11,065 nucleotides of DNA from Actinomycetota bacterium (GCA_018399435.1 JAGYOJ010000029.1:1-11065), one strand, 5' to 3'; numbered from the stretch's first letter, positions 1 to 8,173 are shown. Made by a program: numbers and translations. Notes: generated from the letters alone by a model not told the origin.

Positions 1-455
1 TTAGCAATTTCAAGCCTTTCTTTTATATCTTCTTTTTTATCAGTGCTTCTTATGAGCAGCCTTTTTTCTAATTCTTTAAGAGTTGAAGCCCTTATAAAAA
101 TCATATATGCATCTTCAATTTTTTCTTTTACCTGCATAGCGCCTTTTATTTCAATTTCAAGTATTACATTTTTACCTTTTCTGATATTTTCAAATACAAA
201 ATCTTTTGGAGTCCCGTAAAAAGCCCCGCAATATTCTGCCCATTCAAGTAGTTTATTACCCTTTATCAAATTTTTAAAATCATTTTCATCTGCAAACCTG
301 TAATGTTTGTCTTTTTTCTCTTTTTTTCTTTTTTTTCTGGTAGTAACAGATACTGACTTTACAAAATTATCCAAATTTTTTAGGGCACTTCTTATTAAAG
401 TGCTCTTGCCCGCACCTGAAGGCCCGGAAATTATAAATAGCCTTCCCTTTTTCAT
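1..455 (-). CDS. gmk: Guanylate kinase, N-terminal part (cut by window edge)
   Basis: Guanylate kinase transfers a phosphate from ATP to GMP (or dGMP) to give GDP in the cytoplasm. The first 151 residues are visible; the gene runs off the left edge, so about 40-55 C-terminal residues are missing. The P-loop GPSGAGKS is at residues 11-18, followed by TTR at 38-40, Tyr52, the EWAEYCGAFYGT block at 71-82, an acidic EIEIKGA block at about 100-106, and the RL..R.TD..E.I..RL lid pattern at 122-148. Residues 41-50 are unusually lysine-rich where most family members have a Pro/Gly-containing stretch, and Glu102 replaces the usual Asp. The ATG (453-455) overlaps the TGA of the upstream gene as ATGA and has no clear Shine-Dalgarno sequence, which suggests translational coupling. 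The identity is secure; the divergent GMP-binding segment is an observation, and any effect on activity is unknown. Confidence 0.95.
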   Translation of the reverse strand, partial: MKKGRLFIISGPSGAGKSTLIRSALKNLDNFVKSVSVTTRKKRKKEKKDKHYRFADENDFKNLIKGNKLLEWAEYCGAFYGTPKDFVFENIRKGKNVILEIEIKGAMQVKEKIEDAYMIFIRASTLKELEKRLLIRSTDKKEDIKERLEIA

Positions 456-781
456 ATTTTATCTATATTAAAATAATTATAAAATCTTTCTATCTGATTT
501 TTTCCTAAACCGCCTACCTTTTTTCTCAAACATATATTTAATTCTTCTTTTAGTATTTTTATTGCCTTTATTTTGCCACAATATGGAAGAGCGCTTATTA
601 AATCTAATACCTTCATATTTGCAATATATTCAGAATATATTTCCTTGTTATTAAATAAAGCATTAAGGTCAATTTCTTTGTTTTTTAAAGAATCCTTTAT
701 TTCCGCTCTCTTCTTTCTAATTTTTCTTGCTTTATGTAAACCTCTTTTCCTGTCACTATTGCTTAAATTATTAATAGACAT
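452..781 (-). CDS. mihF: Integration host factor, actinobacterial type (mIHF-like)
   Basis: This is a 109-residue basic protein. Its C-terminal half matches the mycobacterial integration host factor pattern: residues 57-81 (KVLDLISALPYCGKIKAIKI onward) correspond to the helix-two-turn-helix LPGVGKVRA region, and 86-96 (RKKVGGLGKNQ) to the RRVRGLGxNQ motif. The N-terminal part (11-35) is a very basic predicted helix, also as in the family. Such proteins bind and bend DNA as nucleoid-associated factors and have no homology to the alpha/beta IHF of E. coli. Position supports the call, since in actinobacteria the gene sits between pyr genes and gmk, as here. GGAGG (789-793) lies 7 bases before the ATG, a strong ribosome site. 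The usual Arg before GLG is Gly90 and the usual GVG is YCG, so the protein is divergent. I am confident of the family but not of the DNA targets. Confidence 0.85.
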   Translation of the reverse strand: MSINNLSNSDRKRGLHKARKIRKKRAEIKDSLKNKEIDLNALFNNKEIYSEYIANMKVLDLISALPYCGKIKAIKILKEELNICLRKKVGGLGKNQIERFYNYFNIDKI

Positions 782-800
782 ATAAAAGCCTCCAAGCTTA

Positions 801-829
801 ATTATATAAAATAGAGGCCAGGCTTTCTA
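801..829 (-). promoter_or_regulatory. Possible internal promoter for mihF-gmk
   Basis: Read on the minus strand, TAGAAA (824-829, four of six matches to TTGACA) is followed after exactly 17 bases by TATAAT (801-806, a perfect -10). Transcription would begin near 794, leaving only about 13 bases before the mihF ATG with the GGAGG site almost at the 5' end. This junction has the largest gap (45 bases) between genes, which fits a separate promoter, but perfect -10 boxes arise easily in AT-rich DNA. Confidence 0.3.
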
Positions 830-833
830 TTTT
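808..833 (-). other. Inverted repeat at the pyrE-mihF junction
   Basis: AAAATAGA (808-815) and TCTATTTT (826-833) form an 8-bp inverted repeat around a 10-base loop, overlapping the pyrE stop codon. On the minus-strand transcript the stem is AU-rich and is not followed by a separate run of U residues, so it is at best a weak terminator or an mRNA processing or stability hairpin. It overlaps the possible internal promoter, and only one of the two may be real. Confidence 0.3.
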
Positions 834-1426
834 TTGCTTCCAGGATGTTCTAGTTCTATGTTATTTTTACAAAGTTCGCAGTCTGAAGGAAGAAATTTAT
901 CTATCTCTAGCTTGATAAGTGAAAAATAAGGGATATCAAAATCTATATTTTCAGACCTGTCTACAATGCTTACAACTGCCTTTATTTTTGCTTTAAAATT
1001 ATTGCATATATTTATTACTTCTTTTACTGACCCTCCGGTAGTTATAACATCTTCTGCTATTATTACCTCTTCTGATTCTTCTAAATAAAAACCCCGCCTA
1101 AGTTCCATATCTTTTTTCTTTCTCTCAGTGAATATCATCCTGCTCCCTATTGCATCTGCAAGCATATATCCATACAATATGCCTCCCATTGCAGGTGATA
1201 CCACTGTTTTTATGTTTTCTATATTTATAGTCTCCAATAACATGTTTTTTGTTTCAATAGAAATTTTTTTTGTTAGTTTAGGAAATTGTAAAAGCCTTGC
1301 GCATTGAAGATAATAATCGCTATGGTAACCTGAAGTCAATTTAAAATGGCCCTTCATCACCGATTTTGTGTCTTTAAGCATCCCTAAAATATCTATATTT
1401 TTATTTGAATCTATCACCTTAAGCAT
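827..1426 (-). CDS. pyrE: Orotate phosphoribosyltransferase
   Basis: PyrE joins orotate to PRPP to give orotidine 5'-monophosphate, the fifth step of UMP synthesis. The 199-residue protein has the PRPP-binding signature VIIAEDVITTGGS at residues 121-133, the N-terminal GHFKLTSG block at 26-33, SPAMGGILYGY at 77-87, and the basic ERKKKDMELRRGF loop at 101-113. The C-terminus, with a CxxC pair (Cys183, Cys186) and ending in HPGSKK, resembles the subgroup often called the Thermus-type PyrE, rather than the shorter Bacillus form; this assignment is from memory of the family. The ATG follows the pyrF stop with no gap (TAAATG). An AAGGA (1435-1439) inside the end of pyrF, 8 bases upstream, serves as ribosome site. 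It is the last pyrimidine gene of the operon. Confidence 0.96.
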   Translation of the reverse strand: MLKVIDSNKNIDILGMLKDTKSVMKGHFKLTSGYHSDYYLQCARLLQFPKLTKKISIETKNMLLETINIENIKTVVSPAMGGILYGYMLADAIGSRMIFTERKKKDMELRRGFYLEESEEVIIAEDVITTGGSVKEVINICNNFKAKIKAVVSIVDRSENIDFDIPYFSLIKLEIDKFLPSDCELCKNNIELEHPGSKK

Positions 1427-2149
1427 TTAAAGATTCCTTTCTATTTCCTGGTAAAACAAATCAATTGCCTTATCTGTATCTTTTTTCTCTGTTATAGATC
1501 TTCCAACTATTAAAAAATCAGCGCCATCAGCTATTGCTGCCCCTGGGGTATTAAATCTTTTCTGGTCTCCGCTGCTATCATCTTTTAATCTTATGCCAGG
1601 AGTGGCAATAAAGAAATCTTTTCCAAAATTTTTTCTTATCTCAGCCACTTCATTTGGAGAACATATGATGCCGTCTATCCCTGATTTTAGGCCAATTCTA
1701 ACTAAGCCTAAAACAGAATTAAGGTAGTTTTGCCTAAAGCCAATGCTTTTTAGATCACTGTCATCAAGGCTTGTAAGTATTGTTACTCCAAATAAAAGTG
1801 GAGGAATAATTTTTTGTTTTTTTGAAATTTCTAAAAGTTTTTTTTTGGCAGCTTCTATCATGTCTTTTCCCCCTACCGTATGGATAGTTAAACCAAAAAT
1901 TCCCATGTTTGTTATTCCATTAACAGCTCCTGATACGGTATTGGGTATATCTAAAAGTTTTGTATCAAGCATTACCCTGTATCCAAAGCTTTTAACAATA
2001 TCTACTACTTTAAGTCCCTGATTATAAATTAATTCCAAACCTAATTTCAAAGTGTTTACCTTATTATTTATTTTTTTACAAAGTGCCTTAAGGGCATCAA
2101 TGCTTCCTATATCTATGCTTACAATTAGCCTATCTTTTAATTTTATCAC
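1427..2149 (-). CDS. pyrF: Orotidine 5'-phosphate decarboxylase
   Basis: PyrF decarboxylates OMP to UMP, the last step of the pathway. The 240-residue TIM-barrel protein shows the catalytic DxKxxD motif as DTKLLDIPNTV, with Asp62, Lys64 and Asp67. Also present are Asp13 and the KLGLEL strand (35-40) for substrate binding, and the C-terminal phosphate-binding blocks TPGIRLKDDSSGDQKR and FLIVGRSIT. The chosen start is GTG (2147-2149), preceded by a GGGAGGG ribosome site only about 4 bases away. It overlaps the end of pyrD by 20 bases, the longest overlap in the operon. The protein begins MIKLKDRLIVSID, as expected for the family, and there is no sign of a fusion to PyrE. Confidence 0.96.
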   Translation of the reverse strand: MIKLKDRLIVSIDIGSIDALKALCKKINNKVNTLKLGLELIYNQGLKVVDIVKSFGYRVMLDTKLLDIPNTVSGAVNGITNMGIFGLTIHTVGGKDMIEAAKKKLLEISKKQKIIPPLLFGVTILTSLDDSDLKSIGFRQNYLNSVLGLVRIGLKSGIDGIICSPNEVAEIRKNFGKDFFIATPGIRLKDDSSGDQKRFNTPGAAIADGADFLIVGRSITEKKDTDKAIDLFYQEIERNL

Positions 2150-3071
2150 TAGCCCTCCCTATAATACTATTTATATCAGTAATATTTTTAGATGTCAGAT
2201 ACTTTTTTATATTTTCTAAAATTTCTATTCCTGCCATGTAATTAACAAAATTAACTGACCCCAAACCTATAGCTTTTGCTCCTGCTATCATAAATTCAAC
2301 TGCATCTTCCCAGCTATAAATTCCTCCCATTCCAATAATGGGCAATATGTTTTCCTTGTAAAGATTATAGACATTGGCAATTGCTATTGGCTTAACTGCC
2401 GGGCCTGAAAGCCCGCCTTGAATATTCCCAAGCTTTGGCTTGAAGCTATCTATATCAAAAGCTGCCCCTATTACTGTATTAATTAAAGAAATTGCATCAG
2501 CGCCCCCTTCTCTTGCGCTAATTGCAGGCATGGATAAATCCCCCACATTAGGGCTTAATTTTACTATAACAGGAATCTTAGTAATTTGCTTTACCTCATG
2601 TGTAATATTTTTAATATCATCTGTAGACGTGCAAAAGGCCATGCCCCCTTTTTCAACATTAGGGCAAGACAGGTTTAATTCTAATGCAATAATATCTTGC
2701 CTTATATCAACTATTTCTTTGGCTATTTTCCTAAACTCCGCTATGTCTTGGCCAAATATGCTTAAAATCACCCTGATATTTAACTTTTTTATATAAGGAA
2801 GATGGTCTTTTTTAAAAGAGTTAATGCCATCGTTTTGGAGGCCTATAGAATTAAGCAAGCCGCAAGCCACCTCACATGTTCTCGGGGGCTCGTTTCCTTT
2901 TTTTGGCTTTAATGAAAAACTTTTTGTGGTGACTGCCCCAAGCTTGCTAATATCATAAAATTTTCCATATTCTAATCCGCTTGAAAAAGTCCCTGAACAA
3001 GTAATAACAGGGTTATCCAGCTCAATTGTCCCTAAATTAACTTTTAAGTTGGGCCCTTTTTCTTTAACCAA
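2130..3071 (-). CDS. pyrD: Dihydroorotate dehydrogenase, class 1B catalytic subunit
   Basis: This FMN-containing subunit oxidises dihydroorotate to orotate and passes electrons through PyrK to NAD+. With the chosen start the protein has 313 residues, typical of class 1B. Visible blocks are NPVITCSGTF (20-29), TTKSFSLKP near 48-56, LLNSIGLQNDG (72-82), and ELNLSCPN (131-138) with the active-site base Cys136. A cysteine here is diagnostic of class 1, against Ser in class 2. VIVKLSPN, SLINT, GGLSGPA and IIGMGGIYSWEDA follow for FMN phosphate binding. I chose TTG (3069-3071) because AGGAGG lies 6 bases upstream and the product then begins MVKEKGPNLKVNLG, like other PyrD proteins. The frame is open further to 3128, but that extension would lie inside pyrK and has no family match. 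The gene overlaps pyrK by 8 bases. Confidence 0.95.
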   Translation of the reverse strand: MVKEKGPNLKVNLGTIELDNPVITCSGTFSSGLEYGKFYDISKLGAVTTKSFSLKPKKGNEPPRTCEVACGLLNSIGLQNDGINSFKKDHLPYIKKLNIRVILSIFGQDIAEFRKIAKEIVDIRQDIIALELNLSCPNVEKGGMAFCTSTDDIKNITHEVKQITKIPVIVKLSPNVGDLSMPAISAREGGADAISLINTVIGAAFDIDSFKPKLGNIQGGLSGPAVKPIAIANVYNLYKENILPIIGMGGIYSWEDAVEFMIAGAKAIGLGSVNFVNYMAGIEILENIKKYLTSKNITDINSIIGRASDKIKR

Positions 3072-3852
3072 ATAAAACCTCCTCCAAATTAAAAGAGGGG
3101 CCATCGCTGCAGACTTTCTTATAGGCAAAGCCGCCTTTTTGTTTAATTTTTACTGCGCACCCCATGCAAACTCCAATGCCACAAGCCATTTTCTCTTCCA
3201 GTATTGCAATTACAGTATTATTGTATTTGCTAAATATTGCCTGCAGTTTTTTTAACATTTCCAGAGGACCGCAACAATACACTTTATAATCCTCAAACTT
3301 ATTTTTTCCGCTTGCAAATTCATCTGTTACAATTCCAACCTCTCCCCACATCCCGTCTTCACAATAAATCTTGTAATCAGCGTTTAACCTTAAAAAATCT
3401 TTTTCCAGCAATCTAAAATTGCTTTCCTTAAAACCGCATAAAAAATATACTAGCGCGCCCTGTCCCGAAAGCTTTTTTGCCATAAGATAAAGGGGGGCTA
3501 TCCCTATCCCTCCGCCTATGAGCAAAACTTTTTTATCATTCTCAAAACTTAAAGGATTTCCCAGCGGGCCGCAAAAGTTAATATTATCACCTTTTTCAAG
3601 CCCTGAAAGATATTTAGTGCCCTTTCCCCTTACCAAATAAAGCACAGATACAACATTAAAATTATTCTCTATATCATATATGCTAAAAGGCCTCCTAAGG
3701 AAGGGATCAAACAATCCTTCAGGTGAACATTTTATATTTATAAACTGCCCAGGCTTAAAATTCTTGCAAAGATAAGGGGAAAAAAATTCCATCTTGTAAA
3801 GGCCTTCCCCAATTCTTATATTATTTACTATCTCTGCATCAAGTAATTTCAT
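3064..3852 (-). CDS. pyrK: Dihydroorotate dehydrogenase electron-transfer subunit (FAD, 2Fe-2S)
   Basis: PyrK accepts electrons from PyrD and reduces NAD+, forming the heterotetrameric class 1B enzyme. The 262-residue protein belongs to the ferredoxin reductase superfamily. It has an N-terminal FAD barrel with the RRPFSIYD motif (53-60), an NAD-binding domain with LLIGGGIGIAPLYL (110-123), and YCCGPLEML near 193-201. A C-terminal [2Fe-2S] cluster motif has Cys224, Cys229, Cys232 and Cys248 (C-x4-C-x2-C-x15-C), so all four ligands are intact. The ATG overlaps the carB stop as ATGA, with AGGA 6 bases upstream. The next gene is its partner pyrD, which starts inside the pyrK stop region and should give near-equal production of the two subunits. 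Confidence 0.96.
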   Translation of the reverse strand: MKLLDAEIVNNIRIGEGLYKMEFFSPYLCKNFKPGQFINIKCSPEGLFDPFLRRPFSIYDIENNFNVVSVLYLVRGKGTKYLSGLEKGDNINFCGPLGNPLSFENDKKVLLIGGGIGIAPLYLMAKKLSGQGALVYFLCGFKESNFRLLEKDFLRLNADYKIYCEDGMWGEVGIVTDEFASGKNKFEDYKVYCCGPLEMLKKLQAIFSKYNNTVIAILEEKMACGIGVCMGCAVKIKQKGGFAYKKVCSDGPSFNLEEVLFG

Positions 3853-6800
3853 TTATAGTCCTGTATTGCCTTTACATTAATTTTAATATTAGACCTTAAT
3901 TCCTTAATGCCCTGGACTACAGCCCCAGCCCCTGAAATAGTGGTAATGGAAGGAACATTATGTAAAACCGCAGCAGTCCTTAGATAATAGCCGTCGCTTC
4001 TTGCACTGCTTCCTTCAGGTGTATTAATTATTAAATCTAAATCTCCATTTTTAATTAAGTCCAAAACATTTGGCCGGCCTTCCCTTATCTTTAATACGCG
4101 GTCACATTTTATATCCCTTTTTTCCAAAAATTCGCCAGTTCCCTTTGTTGCTATTATATTAAAATCCATTTCCATAAGGCTTTGCGCAATATCTAATATG
4201 CTGTCTTTATCCCTGTCGCTAACGCTTATGAAAACAGTACCTCCAACCGGGAACTTTTGATTTGTTGCAATCTGGGATTTGGCAAATGCTACCCCGAAAT
4301 TAGAGTCTATCCCCATTACCTCTCCCGTTGATTTCATTTCAGGCCCCAAAATTGTATCAATACCGGGAAACCTATTAAAAGGCATAACTGCTTCTTTAAT
4401 GCTGAAGTAATTTAATTTTGTTGAATCCCTTCTGCTAAAATCAAGGCTTCTTAATTTCTTGCCGGTCATTACCCTTGATGCTATTTTTGCCAAAGGTATA
4501 TTGATAGATTTGCTGATAAAGGGTATCGTCCTTGATGCCCTTGGATTTGCCTCTAATACAAAAACTTTTGAATTCTTAATAGCATATTGTATGTTTAAAA
4601 GGCCTTCTACTTTCAATTCCCTTGCTATCTTTAAAGTATAATCCCTTATATTGGCAATTACCTTATCTCCCAATGTAAAGGGAGGTATAACGCATGCACT
4701 GTCTCCAGAATGGATCCCTGCTTCTTCTATATGCTCCATAATTCCGCCAATAAAAAGTTCTTCCCCGTCAAAAACAGCGTCAACATCAACCTCAATAGCC
4801 CTTTCCAAAAATTTATCAATAAGAATTGGGCGGTCAGGGGAAACAAGCGCAGCATCCCTTACATAATTTATCAGGCTGTTTTCATTATATACAATGCTCA
4901 TTGCCCTGCCCCCTAATACATAAGAAGGCCTAACTAGCACGGGATACCCAATTTTAGACGCAATTTTTTTAGCTTCCCCAATATTCATTGCAGTCCCATT
5001 ATCTGGCTGGGGTATGCCTAATTTATTTAACATTGCCCCGAACCTTTTCCTATCTTCTGCAAGGTCTATGCTGTCAGGAGAAGTCCCTAAAATGTTTACA
5101 CCTGCCTGCTGCAGCCTTAATGCCAGCTTTAAGGGAGTTTGCCCTCCAAACTGTACTATTACCCCATAAGGTTTTTCAGCTTTAATAATATTCATTACAT
5201 CTTCAAAAGTTAAAGGCTCGAAATAAAGGCGGTCAGATGTATCATAGTCTGTACTTACTGTCTCCGGATTGCAATTTACCATTATGGTCTCGTATCCATC
5301 TTCATGCAAGGCAAATGATGCATGCACGCAGCAATAATCAAATTCAATTCCCTGCCCTATCCTATTTGGGCCGCTGCCCAGTATTACTATTTTTTCCTTA
5401 TTTGAAGGCTTTACCTCATCTTCTGTTTCATATGTAGAATAATAATATGGAGTATATGCTTCGAATTCAGCAGCGCAGGTATCTACTGTCTTAAAGATAG
5501 CTTCTACTTTAAACTTTTCCCTTAATTTTCTTACTTTTTTTTCTGTGCTATTGCAGAGATTGGCTATTTGTATATCTGAATAGCCCAGTCTTTTTGCCTG
5601 CATTAAACTTTCTTTTGTAAGCTCTTTTATATTTTCACATTTAAACTCTTTTTCAAAATTTACAAGCTGCTTTATATTATATAAAAACCATGGGTCAATT
5701 TTAGTATAACTAAATATCTCCTCTATGCTTTTGCCCATCTCAAATGCATGCTTTATGTAAAAAACCCTGTCCTGGTTAGGCACAGACAGCTTTTCATTTA
5801 AAATGCTTTCATCAATATTGTTAAACCCGTCAGAGCCTAAGCCATAGCGGTCAATTTCAAGTGACCTTATTGATTTTTGAAAAGCTTCTTTAAAAGTCCT
5901 TCCAATTGCCATGGCTTCACCTACAGATTTCATCCTGGTGGTAAGGGAACTGTCAGTTCCCGGGAATTTTTCAAATGCCCATCTTGGAAATTTTACCACA
6001 ACATAATCAATAGATGGCTCAAAACAAGCCGGCGTTTTTTTGGTAATATCATTTGGAATTTCATCTAATGTATATCCTATTGCAAGCTTGGTTGCAATTT
6101 TTGCAATCGGAAAGCCTGTTGCCTTGGAAGCAAGCGCGCTGCTTCTTGATACCCTGGGGTTCATCTCTATTACTGCCATTTTTCCATTTTCAGGGTTTAT
6201 GGCAAATTGTATATTTGAGCCGCCCGTCTCAACCCCAATTTCCCTTATAATCTTTAGGGCAGCATTTCTCATTTTTTGATATTCAACATCGGTTAAAGTT
6301 TGAGCTGGAGCTACTGTAATGCTATCACCAGTATGGACCCCCATGGGGTCAAAATTTTCAATAGAACAAACTATTACCACATTATCTTTTTTATCCCTCA
6401 TAACTTCCAATTCAAATTCTTTCCAGCCGGCAACTGATTTTTCAACCAATACCTCTGATATTGGGGAAAGGTCTAGGCCCCTCACTACTGTATCTACAAA
6501 TTCTTCCTTATTAAATGCAACACCTCCCCCAAGTCCCCCTAATGTAAAGCTTGGCCTGACTACCAAGGGGAATTTTAATTTTTTGCTAAATCCTAATGCT
6601 TCCTCCAGGCTATGTGCATATCCGCTTTTGGGGACATAAAGTCCAATGCTCCTCATTGCTTTTTTAAATTTATCCCTATCCTCTGCCTTATTTATTACAT
6701 CTACATTTGCCCCCAGAAGCTCTACACCATATTTTTCTAAAACTTTATCCCTTTCTAAAGAAACAGAAATATTTAGCCCGGTCTGTCCCCCCAGAGTTGG

Positions 6801-7061
6801 AAGGACTGCATCAGGCCTTTCCTTTTTTATAATCTTTTCAACAAATTCAGGCGTTAGCGGCTCTATATAGGTTTTGTCTGCGAATTCAGGATCAGTCATT
6901 ATGGTAGCAGGATTGCTGTTTACCAAAATGACTTCATACCCCTCTTCTTTTAAAACCTTACAGCCCTGTGTACCTGAATAATCAAATTCGCAGGCCTGCC
7001 CAATAATTATAGGGCCCGAGCCTATTATTAGTATCTTTTTTAAATCTTTTCTTTTAGGCAT
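3849..7061 (-). CDS. carB: Carbamoyl-phosphate synthase large subunit
   Basis: CarB makes carbamoyl phosphate from bicarbonate, ammonia supplied by CarA, and two ATP. The 1070-residue length is normal for the full two-half protein. The first ATP-grasp half (about 1-400) has GSGPIIIGQACEFDYSG (14-30), RPSFTLGGLGGG (169-180) and EMNPR (299-303). A linking oligomerisation region spans about 400-553. The second half (about 556-935) opens with GSGPNRIGQGIEFDY and carries RPSYVLGG and EANPR. The final ~130 residues form the MGS-like allosteric domain, with ATKGTGEFL, REGRPNVLD and INTPEG, the region where UMP or other effectors bind. Eight bases separate it from carA, and the AGGAAG ribosome site overlaps the carA stop. 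Only one carAB set is visible, so it may also serve arginine synthesis; that is inference. Confidence 0.98.
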   Translation of the reverse strand: MPKRKDLKKILIIGSGPIIIGQACEFDYSGTQGCKVLKEEGYEVILVNSNPATIMTDPEFADKTYIEPLTPEFVEKIIKKERPDAVLPTLGGQTGLNISVSLERDKVLEKYGVELLGANVDVINKAEDRDKFKKAMRSIGLYVPKSGYAHSLEEALGFSKKLKFPLVVRPSFTLGGLGGGVAFNKEEFVDTVVRGLDLSPISEVLVEKSVAGWKEFELEVMRDKKDNVVIVCSIENFDPMGVHTGDSITVAPAQTLTDVEYQKMRNAALKIIREIGVETGGSNIQFAINPENGKMAVIEMNPRVSRSSALASKATGFPIAKIATKLAIGYTLDEIPNDITKKTPACFEPSIDYVVVKFPRWAFEKFPGTDSSLTTRMKSVGEAMAIGRTFKEAFQKSIRSLEIDRYGLGSDGFNNIDESILNEKLSVPNQDRVFYIKHAFEMGKSIEEIFSYTKIDPWFLYNIKQLVNFEKEFKCENIKELTKESLMQAKRLGYSDIQIANLCNSTEKKVRKLREKFKVEAIFKTVDTCAAEFEAYTPYYYSTYETEDEVKPSNKEKIVILGSGPNRIGQGIEFDYCCVHASFALHEDGYETIMVNCNPETVSTDYDTSDRLYFEPLTFEDVMNIIKAEKPYGVIVQFGGQTPLKLALRLQQAGVNILGTSPDSIDLAEDRKRFGAMLNKLGIPQPDNGTAMNIGEAKKIASKIGYPVLVRPSYVLGGRAMSIVYNENSLINYVRDAALVSPDRPILIDKFLERAIEVDVDAVFDGEELFIGGIMEHIEEAGIHSGDSACVIPPFTLGDKVIANIRDYTLKIARELKVEGLLNIQYAIKNSKVFVLEANPRASRTIPFISKSINIPLAKIASRVMTGKKLRSLDFSRRDSTKLNYFSIKEAVMPFNRFPGIDTILGPEMKSTGEVMGIDSNFGVAFAKSQIATNQKFPVGGTVFISVSDRDKDSILDIAQSLMEMDFNIIATKGTGEFLEKRDIKCDRVLKIREGRPNVLDLIKNGDLDLIINTPEGSSARSDGYYLRTAAVLHNVPSITTISGAGAVVQGIKELRSNIKINVKAIQDYK

Positions 7062-7069
7062 TATACTTC

Positions 7070-8173
7070 CTACTTATAATTATCAATTATTTCAGTGAAC
7101 CATTTAAAAACATATCTTGAATCATGTGGCCCCGGCCCTGCTTCAGGATGGTGCTGGACGGTAAAAGCAGATATTTTAGGATATTTTACACCTTCCATGG
7201 TCTGGTCATTTAAGTTCAGGTGGGTCATTTCAAAATCCGTGCAATCTATTTTTTCAAGAGAGCCAATATCTAGAGAAAATCCATGGTTCTGTGTTGTAAT
7301 TTCAACTTCGCCAGTCTTTAAATTTTTAACTGGATGATTGCCCCCGTGATGGCCAAATTTTAGCTTATAGGTTTTGGCGCCCAGGGCCAATCCAAGCAAT
7401 TGGTGGCCAAGGCATATGCCAAAAATTGGTTTTTTGCCTACCAGTTTTTTTATATTTTTTATAGCATAACCAACAGCAGCAGGATCTCCCGGCCCATTTG
7501 AAAGCATTATTCCATCAGGGTCATATGATAATACCTCTTCAGGAGAAGTATCTGCAGGCACAACCCTTATGCGAAAGTCAGACTTATCCATAATCCTTAA
7601 AATATTTAGCTTAACCCCGTAATCTATGACCACAGCATCATATTTGAAATCTTTTTTGCCCGGATTAAAAATATAGGGTTTTTTGCAGGTCACATATTTA
7701 ACCAGGTCCCTACCAATTATTCCAGGGTATCCAGAAAGCTTTTGCTGAAGCCTTTTTATCTCATCAACCTTATTTGAAATTATACCCTTCATCGCGCCTT
7801 CCAGCCGCACATGGCGCGTAAGTTTTCTGGTATCTATATCTGTGATTCCAACAATGCCATGTTCCTGCAAATAGTATTCCAGGCTTTTTTCTGCCCGCCA
7901 GTTGCTATACCTGTCAATGTATTCCCTTACTATAAAACCTTTAACCTGCACTTTCTCAGATTCAATATCCTGGTTATTAATCCCGTAATTGCCAATCTGG
8001 GGATAAGTCATTGTAACTATTTGCTCATAATAAGAGGGGTCGGTAAGTATTTCCTGGTAGCCAGTCATGGATGTATTAAAAACTACTTCCCCTATTATCT
8101 CGCCTTCTGAGCCAAAACATCTGCCATTAAATATCTCGCCATCTTCTAATATTAATATTGCATCTTTATTCAT
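7070..8173 (-). CDS. carA: Carbamoyl-phosphate synthase small (glutaminase) subunit
   Basis: CarA hydrolyses glutamine and channels ammonia to CarB. With the chosen start it has 367 residues. An N-terminal CPSase small-chain domain (about 1-150) contains VFNTSMTGYQEILTDPSY (31-48). A class I glutamine amidotransferase domain (about 180-360) has LSNGPGDP, GICLGHQLLG with nucleophile Cys254, and VQHHPEAGPGPHD with His342 and Glu344; the triad is intact. Two in-frame starts are possible: GTG at 8180-8182 and ATG at 8171-8173. I prefer the ATG because the product then begins MNKDAILILEDG, close to the family start. Neither has a convincing Shine-Dalgarno sequence, so translation probably depends on coupling to pyrC, whose stop lies inside the 8-base overlap. 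Confidence 0.96.
   Translation of the reverse strand: MNKDAILILEDGEIFNGRCFGSEGEIIGEVVFNTSMTGYQEILTDPSYYEQIVTMTYPQIGNYGINNQDIESEKVQVKGFIVREYIDRYSNWRAEKSLEYYLQEHGIVGITDIDTRKLTRHVRLEGAMKGIISNKVDEIKRLQQKLSGYPGIIGRDLVKYVTCKKPYIFNPGKKDFKYDAVVIDYGVKLNILRIMDKSDFRIRVVPADTSPEEVLSYDPDGIMLSNGPGDPAAVGYAIKNIKKLVGKKPIFGICLGHQLLGLALGAKTYKLKFGHHGGNHPVKNLKTGEVEITTQNHGFSLDIGSLEKIDCTDFEMTHLNLNDQTMEGVKYPKISAFTVQHHPEAGPGPHDSRYVFKWFTEIIDNYK

Noticed and set aside
808..833. The pyrE-mihF inverted repeat as a true intrinsic terminator
   Set aside because: The stem is AU-rich, the loop is large and no separate U run follows, so it cannot be called a terminator on sequence alone.
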